Below are positions 1 to 12,020 of a DNA stretch of 64,000 bases, one piece after another. The notes under the pieces are model-generated. The model worked only from the letters and a program-made list of their open reading frames with translations, was not told the DNA's origin and did no database searches. The position numbers and the translations under genes are program-made. Numbering within the stretch: position 1 is the stretch's first letter; every line of letters starts with the position of its first letter. Source of the stretch: Limnanthes douglasii subsp. nivea. Taxonomy: Eukaryota > Streptophyta > Magnoliopsida > Brassicales > Limnanthaceae. Where the stretch lies: positions 127,075,737-127,139,736 of the forward strand of contig JAUPFV010000004.1 of the NCBI GenBank assembly GCA_036936605.1, read 5' to 3'.

Positions 1-2150
1 AATGATGAGTTTATCTTGCACGCGCTAGAGATATAGAGGGTTAAATTACACAATTCACGAGTGTATCAAGATGTCATTACTTTATCACGTGTGATGATGC
101 CTCATGGACTTCTCCTCTTATAGTTGGTAGATATCATTGAATCCTAGCCTATAATCTACAAAATAACTTGAACCATTTGTTTTATATAAAATCAAAGGCT
201 GTGACTTACTAACCTTTCTTATAAATATCCATCTTCTTCTTCATTTCATTATTTTCCAATTGTTCATCATTTTTCTCTTCTTGAGGTTTTTTGTCACATT
301 TTCGTATTCTATATTTCATGCTTAAATTTCATCACTTTACCACTCTCTTTTCATATTATTTTATAAACTTTATTACTTTTGACCCTTTCCTCTTTAAAAA
401 TTGCAATAAAAAGGAATTTTCACATTCGTTGATAATGAAGATTAATTCTTAGATAGCCACAATTCGGGTAACAGCCTACTTTTTTAGGATCCTCCATGTA
501 ATGCCTCTAATGGGATAGATGGTTCTCGTGAGGGATTTGTATAACCACACAAAGGTACTAAAACTCTTATTATAGAAATTCAACTTTTACATGGTAGTAC
601 AATTATTCCCAACCTCCAGTACCAAAAAGTTAGTTACTCATACTTTTGTAGTATTTAGGTTTAGTAGTATTTTCCCCCATCGTATAAAATTGGGTTTGCT
701 TCATGTTGAACCCAAAAATAGTCTATTCTTTCACTTTGGTTATACACGATCATTGTGTATAATTGGAGAGGTTTTATCACGTATGTGTTCACCAAACTAA
801 AATCAATCATACTTTACTTGTAGAGTTTGTTAGGCAATGATCCAATAAGTTTTAAACAATTCTGGTGGTCAAGAACTTCAAGTATAATGGATTGTACCCT
901 AACCATGCTTGATATGTTGCTTCTATTCTTCTACTGTCTCGGGTGCATCAGTCGAGATTAGTATTTATACAAAAAAAACATGTTATAACCATGAGTGCTA
1001 ATAAATTTTAAGCTTCAATTTTTTCAAATCTTCTGAGCTTCGGGTATATGATCCTAATGCAAAGAAAGTTGTTATTAAATTTTAACCTTCCATGAAATTT
1101 CGGGCCAAAACCTCTTAATATAAAAAAAAATTGTTAAAGCTAAATCTACCCAATCAAAGGTCAATCTGAAGTGCTAAATATAAAAACAAGTAACCAGCGT
1201 TCCGCCCAAGTTATCGATAACCCTCCTACGAAGTTGTTAAATCCCAAGTGGTTAATTTCATGGTAAAGCATATCTATTCTAAAGTTATACCAATAAATTC
1301 TCTTGTAATTGTATATTTTATATAGCTTTCATATGTTAAGTTACATGTTGTTGTTAATTAGTATTCTACCAAGGATGTTGAATCTGTAGTGGTTAAGTTG
1401 AAGACCGGACATGGTGATATTGAGGCTAAAGCAACAAATTCTGTTATAAAGGTATTTTTCTTCATCTATTAAAGTCTCAGATGTTTATGATCTAGTTTTG
1501 AAGAGTCTAATTGGTAATATTAAGGCTTGTGCTTTAAGATTTTTGGTTGTTGGTGAAAAAATTACTAATAAAAATCATTGATTTTTAATGAACCCTCCTC
1601 CATATACGAACAAAAGGGTTATTATTATCGAGAGTGTCCCTCACGCTCCTAAGAAGACTCATATTTATGATGGGGAGGAAAGTAAAAGATTGATGGAACC
1701 TCTCATGCACCTAGTAGCTCTGAATATAATAAATTAATGGTTATTTTCATGTAAGACAAGCTAGCTAAAACTTTAGTTGTTAATGACTTTCTTTGTTTAG
1801 AGTAAATGTAAAGGTCGAAGTGGCATAGTTGGAATTTTGTTGAGGAGTCCGAAAATAAGAAGGTAAGAACTAATAAGCTTGAGCAAACCCCTGACACTAG
1901 AGTTCATGCCCTAACTAATGAAATTTAATTGGCCCCAATTGTTGTTACCAAAGTTACCGAAGCTGTTAGCACTCATTATGGGCGGGTAATTGATATTTTT
2001 GTCATTTTTTATGTTAGAGATGCAACAAATTATGACATTAACGATCAAGTAGTTATTAATGATCAATTTGTTTGTACTTCTCATGATGCTTAAATTAAAA
2101 CTTTCCTTTTGGAGAGAAAATTATAGGTTTTTATCCACTTTACTACTTCA
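1..2150 (+). pseudogene. probable decayed Tat-element 3' end with antisense-ORF remnant
   Basis: No intact ORF is present. A TATA box (TATAAAT, 220-226) is followed by a pyrimidine-rich leader, much like the antisense-ORF promoters of the better preserved Tat elements in this window. Short protein-like patches follow, for example around 591-800 and 1590-1730 (VIIIESVPHAPKKTHIYDGE), broken by stops and shifts. The neighbour at 2887-3700 is a minus-strand gypsy integrase C-terminus, so the order LTR side, plus-strand ORF, minus-strand integrase matches element 1 at 13.8-19.8 kb. Similarity of the patches to the aORF protein is not clear by eye, so this rests mainly on layout. Confidence 0.3.
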
Positions 2151-2886
2151 ACGTGCTTAAGGGTGATTCAAACTCATCTTTCATCTTTGGAGCTAGCTAG
2201 TGGGTAAATGAAACTGGGTTTTGAAGTAAGTCTTGTTTGATTGTTTGGTTATAACTTATGATTGTATGTACTTTACTGATTTTGGAATTTTATAGTCTTT
2301 GTTTAATAGATTTATACTTGTGCACTGGTCTTATGCAAGTCATATTTCACCTCTTTATGACCTTTGGAATTTGTTTAAAGTTTTAGTTGAGATATTTGAG
2401 AGTAGTTGAAATATAAAATCTACTTTTACTGGAAAAAAATTACTTATAAATTGATATACAAGTTAAAGATAAATCCAAAGTACACTTGAAAACTAAGTTG
2501 GACTACGTGAAATAAATTTCGTATATAGTTTTGAATGAGTTAGTAAAAATAATGTTGATCGGAAAGAAGAAAATAGCTAAGGGATGTTGAGCATAAGCAG
2601 AATGATGAATTTATTGAGACTTTAAACTGATGGTAAACATAAAGAATAACTGGTTGATGATGTAAATGATGAGCATAAAAATAAAAACATTTTAGGATTA
2701 ATTTAGAATCATCGCACGCTAAGATGAAATTGACATAACGTTTTTGTTAATGATGAATACCTCATTAAAACCTTCTCTACTACCGGGGTAGAAAAAAATG
2801 CATCCCAAAACGAACTTTTATAAGGACACAAAATAAAAAATAATGAAATAGCAATAATACATATAACAACCAAATGTATAATGTTC

Positions 2887-3700
2887 TTAAAATTTGTAGA
2901 ACTTCATATACTCTATGTTCCAAAGATATCGAAAAAGTTTCATTTCCTCATTCAAAAATATGTATTTTATAGGCTTGACTTTTGATTCTATTGTGTATGG
3001 TCCTTCCCATTTTGGGCCGAAATTGCCGAGAGCTTTGTATTTTGTATGTAAAAATACTATTCTAAGGAATTTTTCTCCAATTTCGGCTAATAATACTGCT
3101 TCATTCCATACACAGAGGCAAATTACGTTTATGTCGTTGTAGTTTTTGTAATGCTTATGTATGAACATAAAATTCTGTGTAAAAAAATCATACCATTTTT
3201 ATGTTATAGATTCCAACATTCTCTTTATTTCATATGTTATTGTTATTTGTATGACCTCCACTTGACCATTTTTCTAGGGATAGAAAGGAGAATGTATGTT
3301 TTTCTATAAAACTTTTGTTTTGTATAATAGTGATAGGCGATCAGTAGAATCATGTCCCGTTTTATGTTGCTATGACCCATAGATTCTCGTATATGCATAT
3401 GTTGTGTTTCATGAAGTTTATAACCTTATTTGTTGTGATACTTGATATAATTTGTGACTTCATACACTTGGAGAAATAATCTAAACAACCAATAAGAACT
3501 TTTTCCTTTCTAAAGCCTTTATGAGGGGCCCTACAATATATAGTCCATATCTATCAAATATAATGAGATTTTAAATGGTTTCTAAAAGGAAAATTGGGAC
3601 TTGTATTAAATTGGAAAAGCTTTGGAAGTGTTACAGTTTTTAAAAAAGTTATTTGCATCTTCCACGATGGTAAACTAGTAGTATTCTTACGGTAGGATTC
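2887..3700 (-). pseudogene. Ty3/gypsy integrase C-terminal relic
   Basis: Reading minus, the patch GEKFLRIVFLHTKYKALGNF followed by GPKWEGPYTIE and WNIEYMKFY matches the end of the Tat integrase at 18170-18796 and 29941-30486 (FLHTKEKL..PTWEGPYTV..NIEHL). Upstream on the same strand a degenerate NGQVEV motif lies near 3260 and a YYWPS-like integrase zinc-finger motif near 3670. Stops and frameshifts are frequent. It is non-functional and much older than the other Tat copies. Weak pol-like traces may continue to about 4200. Confidence 0.6.
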
Positions 3701-4929
3701 TTATACGCAGTGCTTTATATGAAGAGTTGGTACTTCCTTCCTCATATAAAGTTCTTATACAATAAAAGTTTTCTATTTATGCCCAAGACTTCAAAGTAAA
3801 ATTTTGGTGAGTTATTTTATGTTTATATAAAATTTTAGAAACCCATACATTTTTTATCTCACCTTAATGCACTTAAGTTCGGCCTTATCTTCAGGTAATA
3901 TTCCTGCTACAGTGTATGATTTTTAGGGGGATATCTAATTTTCATATTCTTCTTATCCTTTAGTAAGCATGACACGTGATGTTATAGAAGTTTATCCTCA
4001 TAAATTAAAATTTTGAACTTCATCATTGAAAGCATGACACTCTTGGGTGTAGTTTCTCGTATCATCTTGTAAATTTTATAACTTGTTCTTATAAATCATA
4101 TTCCTTAAATTCCACATATTTTTAAGACGTCAAAACTTGAAGACATCTTAGTTTTTTCATAGGTGGCCCCAGGTTTTCATTGAGCTTTATGTAGGATCCT
4201 CAACTAAACCGTTCTGACTTTCAGTTATTGTTGTGGTTAGCGGTGAATATTCCTTTTATCTTGCCATAAAACCTTGACTTTAATTATTATAATGTCTTGA
4301 CGTTACCAATACTTTGTATATGTGTGCTTTAGGAGATAAAACGTTTTGCTAAGACTTTACGATTTGAAACTTGTGTCGTCGTCAGCGTCTCATCAACATT
4401 TTCCGAAGGATGGCACAACATTATTTGTTTGGAGCTCTTGTTATTATTTCTCTCATAGTCTTGTTTACTTTGATTTTCTCCTCCACCTGAATGAGTAGAT
4501 TCATGAAATTTATTCCTTTATTTCTCATGTTATTTTATGCCACAAGTCTTGGAAAGAATTTGTTGTATGTAAGATGCTACAACTACCAATTCATGAAGAT
4601 TCTACATTTATTATTTGTTTGGATAAAGCATTGAGTGTACTATTAGATATTTTATTTCGATAATTGCTTGCAATAAATTATGTAGTCATCATCTTTATTG
4701 ATAACTTAATAAAATAGTTTATGAAAGAAATCTGTAACATACTAAAGCTTTTAATAACACATAGAGAAAGTTGATTAAACTAAGTTAAAGCACTACCTCT
4801 AAACAAAAGAAACTTGGCACCACCTAAGGCAAAAACACAATGAGTCAAACCTTTTAAAGAGGATTTGGAATAATATTTTTCTTAATAAATACTCTGTTTA
4901 TGTTGTAAAACTCTTAACTGTTTGATTAT
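3701..4929. other. AT-rich stretch, no gene
   Basis: No sustained ORF is present. The left part may contain unrecognisable pol sequence continuing from the gypsy relic. Nothing else could be supported. Confidence 0.4.
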
Positions 4930-5843
4930 AATAAATAACATTTTTCAGAACATGCATTTTACTCTTGTTTCTAAGTGTCATCATTGTGAAAACAATGATA
5001 ACATTAATCACCTTTTGTGAAGTGTATGAGTACTTGGAGTCTATGGAACTATTATGTTAACCTATTTTGTATCAACCTTGCTAGGCACATCACATATCCT
5101 CATTTGTGGAGGAATTGGTTATTGTCCATCAATAAGGATGTACATGTCAGAACTATTATACAAGTAATAGGTAATAGGGCCATATGAAGATTTAGAAACA
5201 AATCCAAGTACCATGGTATCGTATATTCTACTAGTGTTATTACCAATTATATTAACCAAATGATTATCAATCTTGACGAGGTTAATCTTCTTAAGAAATT
5301 TCACTGGATCAATAACGAGCGTGTGCATATTGAGATTTGTTGCTACAAGCACTTATATAGCTCTAGGAAAGTATCTCTTTATAACTGGTCTCCTCCATCT
5401 CAAAATATATACAAGCTTACTTTCGATGGATCTTTTTTGTCTATTGAGGAGGCTAGCGGTAGTGGTCTGCTGAGGTATGGTAATACTATCAAAGGTTTTG
5501 GCATACTTTATGACAAAAATAACCCCAGAGTGGCTGAGGCTAGAGCACTGTTGGACGACCTCCTGATTTTTAAATGTTGACAAGGTGGACATTGAATCAG
5601 ATTCTAAAATCTTAGAAGATCTTTTTGCTTATAGAAATACATCTTGGATACTAGACCTTTACTTGACCTGTTGTGGAAATCTTATGATTTCTGATATGGT
5701 TCTGAATCAGATTTATAAAGACCAAAACAAAACGTCTGACTGGCTAGCTAAATGGACCTTCAAATATAAAATGAGACTCAAATTTATCCAAACACAGACC
5801 CTTAATCCATTAAGAGTTGTTACTTTAAAAAAATGGGTATGAG
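4930..5843 (+). pseudogene. LINE (non-LTR) C-terminal relic: zf-RVT plus RNase H
   Basis: The plus strand first shows a zinc-binding patch near 4970-5020 (SKCHHCENNDNINHLL), as in the reverse-transcriptase zinc-binding domain found at the C-terminus of plant LINE ORF2. An RVT_3-type RNase H domain follows at 5380-5800: YKLTFDGSFLS with the first catalytic Asp, ARALLDDLLIF with the Glu region, VDIESDSKIL with the next Asp, and DWLAKW with the last Asp. The domain is split by one frameshift near 5580 and by stops upstream. No poly(A) tail or target duplication was recognised. It is a dead 5'-truncated fragment; a host RNase H-like pseudogene is the alternative. Confidence 0.65.
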
Positions 5844-8800
5844 GTATATAAGACTAAACAATTGATTTTGTATCTATTATTGCTTGACAGGATTGAAATA
5901 AATATGCTTATATTATTTTTGGTATTTGACAAGCTTAGCAGGTTATTCCTGACTAATCTCTATCTTTCGTTTTAGTACTCTATATATTAGTATAATTTTT
6001 TTAAGATCTAACCAAAAAGCATGATAGATTGAAATTAATAAGGATTTGATCACATGAGGTTGTTAAATGGAATAAATAAAGTGGAAACCTAAAAGGTAAA
6101 TAAGGGTTACATACTTTTTTATTAATTTGTTCAAGCATGAGCTATATGCATCAATCTCGAAATCTCTTCTCTTAAGTATCGAAGATGAGGAAACATTTCA
6201 AACCTATGTTCTGAACTGGAAGCAATTAACCTCAGATTTTCATCCTCGCTAGCAGTTATCCATGAGTCTGAGGCCTCTTTCGTACCTTTGTTGTTTTCTC
6301 ATGGAATTGTAACTATAGTTATCTCACGTGGAATCAGATCTGTAGATCCTTTGGTGATATCTAAAAAGATAAAAATGGATTTAGGTTATCCAAACTCGTA
6401 GCTTCTCTCCCCGCAAAAAAACAGTGTTTTTTAATTTTATTTTTAATTTGACATTCTATTTCACAATCTTAACTCCTTCTCACGTGTATTTTAAATTTTT
6501 GATTTGGACTATATCTATATCCAAATCCTCTAAGTCAATAAAATAATTATAATTTTATATATGTAATTAATTTTTTTTAATATTCATACAAAAAAAGTAA
6601 AACCTATCTATATATATATATATAATACTTATACAAAAGTTTAAAACGAAAAGTAAAAAAATGAGATCAGATGTATGAAAAATAGGTCATAATCTTTTAA
6701 CTCTTCTAACATAATGCCAACTGAATCAAATAGTTTATGCTATTCTTTCGAGTCATATAACTTTATAGATTTGACTTCTGACTTTTAAGTTGTTGGTTTG
6801 ATCAAATTTGATGCCAAAGAAAACATATCAAAAATATATTGGTTTCGTTAGTATAATAATGTTTGTGCCCAACCCCAAAACCCTATGATATCAAAACATT
6901 TTCATATTTATCCGGATTTGTGATATTAATCAATCATCATCTAGAATTACAAAACCCTTTTCACCATTTATTTTCATTGTATATCTATGATGCAAATCTA
7001 CCACTTCTAAAAAAATGCAATAAATTTTTGGAAACGTAATCAGAAGTGTCGTAGTACGCGGTAGTAGATATAGAAGGAGAAAGAATCTATCCATAGACCC
7101 AACTGGAACTGGAACACGTTGGTTCATTCATTGATGCCTGCTCTTGCCTTTAATATTTCCTTGCTTTAGCAGCAAACACTCACTCTCTTTCTCTCCATCT
7201 TTCCCTTATTTAAATCTATTTGGGTTATTCCCCATAAAATAATACACCAGACCAGACTCATAATAAAAGCTTTTTATTTTATGATACTAACCAAAAGTGA
7301 CTGAAAAGATTGAAGTTACTTAATATTAAAGTTCCTTCTAACCAACAACACACATCACCATAAAAGATTGGACTATATATATCCACCGGTTCTTCTTATT
7401 ATCCAATCTTAATAAATCTCATCAGAAAAAAGTAGGAGTAATACTCCTACAGTCTTACTCGTTGTATTCACGTGAAATAAAACAGTAAAATACAGGTAGA
7501 TACTATGTGAAAATCGTAAATGAATACTCTACAAAAGTTAAAACGGAAAGATTCTTATAGAGCTGCCTAAACGTCATATCACCAACATCTAGTCTTGGCT
7601 TTTTCACTGTCTTCTGGTTGTTTTGTGTTCTCTGTATACTACTACTATTACACTACTGCAACTATAGAGTATAGTAGTAGAAGGCTAATCATCTTTTATC
7701 TTTTGTGTAGGTCTCTAACTAATCCTACTGATTAAGTGTCATTGGTCTTTGAACATAGACAAAGAAGACAAACTACACAACAGTCCATACTACAAAAGCA
7801 AACAAGAACACTAGAATCAAGTGGGTTTGAAGAAAGTTGAATGAAAAAGATAAAATTTTAAAAAGTGGGTTTGTTGGGAAAGACAATCTATAATTAAAAA
7901 CACCCAATAATCTTAATTTTTATTTTAAAGTACTATAATCACGCAGGTTTTGATCCTTTCATCGACTACATGTGGTCCAACATGTATTCCCCATCGATAA
8001 CAAACCCAAGAACACCATTCTTTTATATATGTGTATAGAGAGAAGAGATCAAACCACCACCGAGGAAGGTCCCAAGAAGGAGAGAGCATGAAGAATATAT
8101 TTATATTAGAATTTCGAAAATACGAAGGAAAACGTTAAAAAAAGTCTGGGAAGGAATCACACTGACGTGCAAAGATTTATAGTCAGAATTCAGAAAATAA
8201 GAGCTGGCAAGTCCCTCCCTCCCTCCCTCTCTATAAATTATGACATCATTTCCAAAACGCTACAGTAAATATTCATGATAATCATCATTCATGTACTAGT
8301 ATATGTAAATAAAATCGGATTGAAAGAGACAGACTAGATAAGCTTCAACATGGGAAGCAGAAGCAGAAGCAGGCAGATATCAATCATCACCTTTTTAAAA
8401 ATTTAGTCTTACGAATCCGGTCCGTTTTCAAATCAAATCAAGTGAATGTGTACATAAAAACCTAACCAGAAACGCGTGTTTCTCACGTGCGAAAAACTTT
8501 ATAGTCTATAATCTATACCCCAACCCAACCCAACCCCAATCATCTAATCAGAGAGAGATTCCATTCAAAACATCAACAGCTTAAAAATAAAACAGAGATT
8601 CCATATCTTTCGAACAAACAACAAACATGAAACCGACCCTACAAAAACCCTAAACTTTGATGATAAAATTGCAATAGTAATAAAATCTAAACACTATTTA
8701 CATACTACTATCTAAGACAAGAAAGAGAAATGAAGCACTGATTTTGTATTTTCCGCCACTTTTATAATGAAAGAGAATGTCAAAAATTGCACAAAAATCG

Positions 8801-8870
8801 AACATTAGAATTGTTACTTGTTGTTGCTGTTGTTTGTGGTTACACTCTGTTACTAGCTAGTCAGATTCAG
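5844..8870. other. intergenic region, no gene recognised
   Basis: This AT-rich spacer separates the LINE relic from the DUF1645 gene. A (CCCT)4 tract at 8213-8228 runs directly into CTCTATAAATTA (TATA at about 8232), which looks like a plant core promoter on the plus strand, but no ORF follows. The last 200-300 bases before 8871 should hold the DUF1645 3'UTR. No miRNA mature sequence was recognised. Confidence 0.5.
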
Positions 8871-10109
8871 TCAAGTTCGATCCATACGGTTCTTGGGATT
8901 ACTCTGTTGCTGCATTCCTCTGTTACCACCTGTTCCGGTCTTCTGCTGTGTAGATGAAGAAGAAGAAGAGAATAACTGGCCGAAACCATGTCTAAGTGAA
9001 CAAACGGGAACGTTGAGAACTGGAGTAACTCGCACATTGGAAGAGTAAGACCTCTCCATGCCTCTGTGTTTCAACCTTGGACCGCCATTGAAGCTGCTTG
9101 GGCTACTTGAGCTCCGTTCTAGGTTGTCGAATATGAGTTTACCGGACGAGTTGAGTCTTGGACTATCAACCGAAACTCCCCGGTTCATCGTTGTGTTTGG
9201 CTCTGCCACTGGTCTTCGCATTGGGCTTCGTCCGATTCTCTTTGCATTCGAATCTGAGGGTTGTCTCTGTGTCATTGGCTTCACCATTCTCATTCTAAGC
9301 GGTTTCGGGTTGAAGCTACGGCAAGGAGCAAACGGATTTGGATCCGGATTTCGATTCAAGCTTTGTTTCTCCGAATCTAGGGATAGCCGTGGGAGATCCT
9401 CGTGCTCGTGACCGGAAGACGAAGAGGAGAGAGAGAGTCGCGACGATGAAATGGAAAGCGACTCGAAGTCTGGTTCTCTTAACAGGGGGAGATTCAATGA
9501 CGAACCATCGGAAGAGGAAGATCCTGATGAAGATGTTGATGATTTCGAGCTTCTGTGGAGGAAATACTTCAACGAAGATCTCGAGTTCGCAGGCAAAGAC
9601 GAAGATGATTTGTGGGATTCAGATTTTGCATTCGCATTTGCATTTTGCTGCGAGAATCGCTTGAACCCTAACAGCTCCCTCCACCTGCTCGAACACCTCG
9701 GAGCTTTTGGAGAGAACAAGTAACCATCCGTATCGGCGATTTCCATCTCCAATCTCCTCCGAGCCGACGCCGCCGTTGTCGTTCTAACTGTCTCCACTGT
9801 CGCATTAGCAGAATGTTTAAAACCGTTGAGCTGTAACGGCACGAGCTTCCCATTAGAGAAAAGCTCATCAGCGGAGAGAATGGCGACCGGATCCGGATCC
9901 TCTAACCGGAACTCGAAGTCGGTTGGATCTGAAATCTCCACCGGAGCCTGCACCCTCGCTCCTAAAGTATTTGACGACGGCTTAGATGATGAAAAAGATT
10001 CGTCTCTGCTCATGGAAACCCTAGGGCTTAGCCATCCGTAGGAAGTGTAGGTTGAGGTTGGAAAGTTATCGGAGGAGACTCCTATGTGGTTAACGCAAGC
10101 TGACGCCAT
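8871..10109 (-). CDS. DUF1645 family protein (serine-rich, stress/organ-size related family)
   Basis: An uninterrupted 412-residue ORF without introns. The N-terminus (MASACVNHIG...SYGWLSPRVSMSRDE) matches the opening of plant DUF1645 proteins. The core signatures are DFEFRLEDPDPVAILSADEL and FSNGKLVPLQL at about residues 63-93, and SRWRELLGFKRFSQ at about 140-153. The rest is low-complexity and very Ser-rich, likely disordered, with basic patches such as PMRRP that could aid nuclear entry. No signal peptide or membrane segment is seen. The rice member OsSGL has been linked to grain length and drought response; the biochemical activity of the family is unknown. The start is the first Met of the conserved N-terminus. 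ORFs on the opposite strand here are codon shadows. Confidence 0.88.
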   Translation of the reverse strand: MASACVNHIGVSSDNFPTSTYTSYGWLSPRVSMSRDESFSSSKPSSNTLGARVQAPVEISDPTDFEFRLEDPDPVAILSADELFSNGKLVPLQLNGFKHSANATVETVRTTTAASARRRLEMEIADTDGYLFSPKAPRCSSRWRELLGFKRFSQQNANANAKSESHKSSSSLPANSRSSLKYFLHRSSKSSTSSSGSSSSDGSSLNLPLLREPDFESLSISSSRLSLSSSSSGHEHEDLPRLSLDSEKQSLNRNPDPNPFAPCRSFNPKPLRMRMVKPMTQRQPSDSNAKRIGRSPMRRPVAEPNTTMNRGVSVDSPRLNSSGKLIFDNLERSSSSPSSFNGGPRLKHRGMERSYSSNVRVTPVLNVPVCSLRHGFGQLFSSSSSSTQQKTGTGGNRGMQQQSNPKNRMDRT

Positions 10110-10239
10110 TATGAGCTAATGTTAACGGAAATGCAGTTGATTAGCACCGGAGATACATCGCCGACGAGATCTAGAGAGAGAAATGTTGTGTGTTTTTGGC
10201 GCTTTGTGATTTGTTTTAGAGTGAGAAAGTGAGGCGCAG

Positions 10240-10246
10240 ATAAATA
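10240..10246 (-). promoter_or_regulatory. candidate TATA box of the DUF1645 gene
   Basis: The minus strand reads CTATTTATC about 131 bases upstream of the start codon. That would place transcription start near 10210 and give a 5'UTR of about 100 bases. Spacing and composition fit a plant core promoter; no transcript evidence is available. Confidence 0.45.
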
Positions 10247-10329
10247 GTAGTACTAAGGTGGAAGAGGAGCTGTTTATATGGACGGTGTGGCCAGGTGGCC
10301 AACGTGTTTCCCATGAATGGAGCTTCAAA

Positions 10330-11159
10330 ATTTGTGTTGTAAATTTAGATAATTGTCCAAAATAGATAGAGACGTTAATTTTATTTTACTTTTACTTTTT
10401 ACTTTCCGACAATCATTGAAATTAAAATATTTTATTTTAACTTTTTTGTTTGTGTCGGGCAATGTTTACAGGCTTAAATTATTAAGAGATTAGATCTCAG
10501 GCCCGTGCTACTAAAGCCCATACATCAATTTATTCCGATGTTCTTTGTTTAATTTAGTTGGATAGTCTAAATATTTTCTTTTTAAGTTAATTCCGTAAAA
10601 GATCTAAATAATAAAGTTGTTATTTCTATTAAAAAAAATACACTTTTTCTCGTATTATTAAATTTTTCATTAAAATGTATTCTTATTAATTTTTACGAAT
10701 GCATATGGACGGATTTTTAATCGTATTTTTTCGAATCATAAAAAAATGTGTTTTTTTATATCGATTTTAATTATATATCAACGGACAAATAATTATTTGT
10801 CTATAGAAAAATTGTTAAGTTAACTAAAATATATGAATAAGATTGTGTTGTAGTAGTATTTGAAATAAACTATGAAAGTAAAAAAAAATGACTACTGTGT
10901 TTTGAAATCGGAGGTTCCGTCATGAGACGATTGTCGTGCTGAATTTTTTATTGGATGATAACATGTAAAAGAAAATAAGAAAACTATATTAATGTTGTGC
11001 ATTACTTTGATGCCTAATAATTTATAATAGAGTTTCGATAGAAGACGGTGAGATATTGTCGATGTAAGAGAATGTGGGTATGAAATATTGTGTATTACTT
11101 TGCAGTTAACCATTAGCTCACATTTAAAACCACTATGACCAGTCATAGTGAGTTAGAGA
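10330..11159. other. AT-rich intergenic spacer
   Basis: No ORF with coding character and no recognisable repeat boundary. It probably includes the distal promoter of the DUF1645 gene. Confidence 0.5.
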
Positions 11160-11530
11160 GAAGTCAGACTTTTGACTGGTGATAATAATGTAATCCTAGA
11201 TGACACGAAGAGCTTAGAACTTGAAAATTTGCAAGAACCAGATGAGAAACTTGAACAAGAGGATGAGCCTTAAGTTCAAGATGTTCTTACTTTACCAGGT
11301 GGTCCAATAACTCGATCGAGAGCAACAAAAATTAACAAAGTTATTGGAGGATTGCTTAATTAAATATAAAATCCATGTGATCAGAACATCAAGTATGGAA
11401 ATAAATCTTGTCAAATCACTTTGGTATTGATTCAAGATAATTGATTTCAACAAATGAGAAAGTGTCTCGATTGTACTATTTTTCCATTGTTCAAGTTTTG
11501 TCCCAATGGGTTTTATTGACAAGGTTTTTA
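11160..11530 (+). pseudogene. Ty3/gypsy (chromovirus-like) polyprotein 3' end relic
   Basis: The plus strand reads a patch ending LTLPGGPITRSRATKINKVI, which matches the GPITRSRA(K)-type segment at the end of plant chromovirus polyproteins. A stop lies just before it and others after it. It is followed by a conserved-looking segment (KFCPNGFY) and by LTR-like sequence. No RT or integrase remains nearby. Confidence 0.5.
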
Positions 11531-11564
11531 ATGAGACAATTGTTTCGCTTCACTCTTGTCTATT

Positions 11565-12020
11565 TGTTGAAATAAAAGCCCAAGGCCCATACACAAAAAA
11601 AGCCACGTCCTTAGAGAGAATTGTCTGATTTCAAATTTTATCATTAACATTTTGTATTTTTAATTTTAATACATTTCCAAAAACAACATTAAATGTGTTT
11701 AAGACATGCATTATGTTTCTAAAAAAACGTTAATTGTGCTAGAGGCATGCATTATGTTTCCAAGAACAACCTTAATTGTGTTCAATGCTTGTTCTTTCTC
11801 CTATAAAAACAATGTACTCATATGTTGAATGGTTAGACTATTTTTTATTTTGAAAGACTTTTTAAGTTTTACCCTTCTCTTGCTCGTCTGTAATATCAAC
11901 AAGATAACATGTTCTTCATTTGGTGCGTCATATCCAAAGGAAGGTCAGTTTGAATATCAAAGGCCTTCCCACAACCTCTGTGCGACCTATCGATCCACAT
12001 CATTTGATCCTTGAATCATT
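11565..12020 (+). repeat. probable LTR remnant of the gypsy relic
   Basis: It begins with TGTTGAAATAAAAG after the polyprotein end. It contains an internal imperfect repeat of 40-50 bases built on CATGCATTATGTTTC (from about 11667 to 11790), then a TATA box (CCTATAAAAAC, about 11801) and a transcribed-looking segment. The right boundary and a partner LTR were not found, so the limits are approximate. Confidence 0.4.

Noticed and set aside
8100..8400. Possible MIR precursor
   Set aside because: No known mature miRNA was recognised and no convincing long hairpin could be drawn by eye.
9058..10041. Plus-strand ORFs (71-117 codons) inside the DUF1645 gene
   Set aside because: They are frame shadows of the intact minus-strand gene, with no recognisable motif of their own.
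11292..11522. 76-codon minus-strand ORF
   Set aside because: It is antisense to the gypsy polyprotein relic, whose GPITRSRA motif reads on the plus strand.
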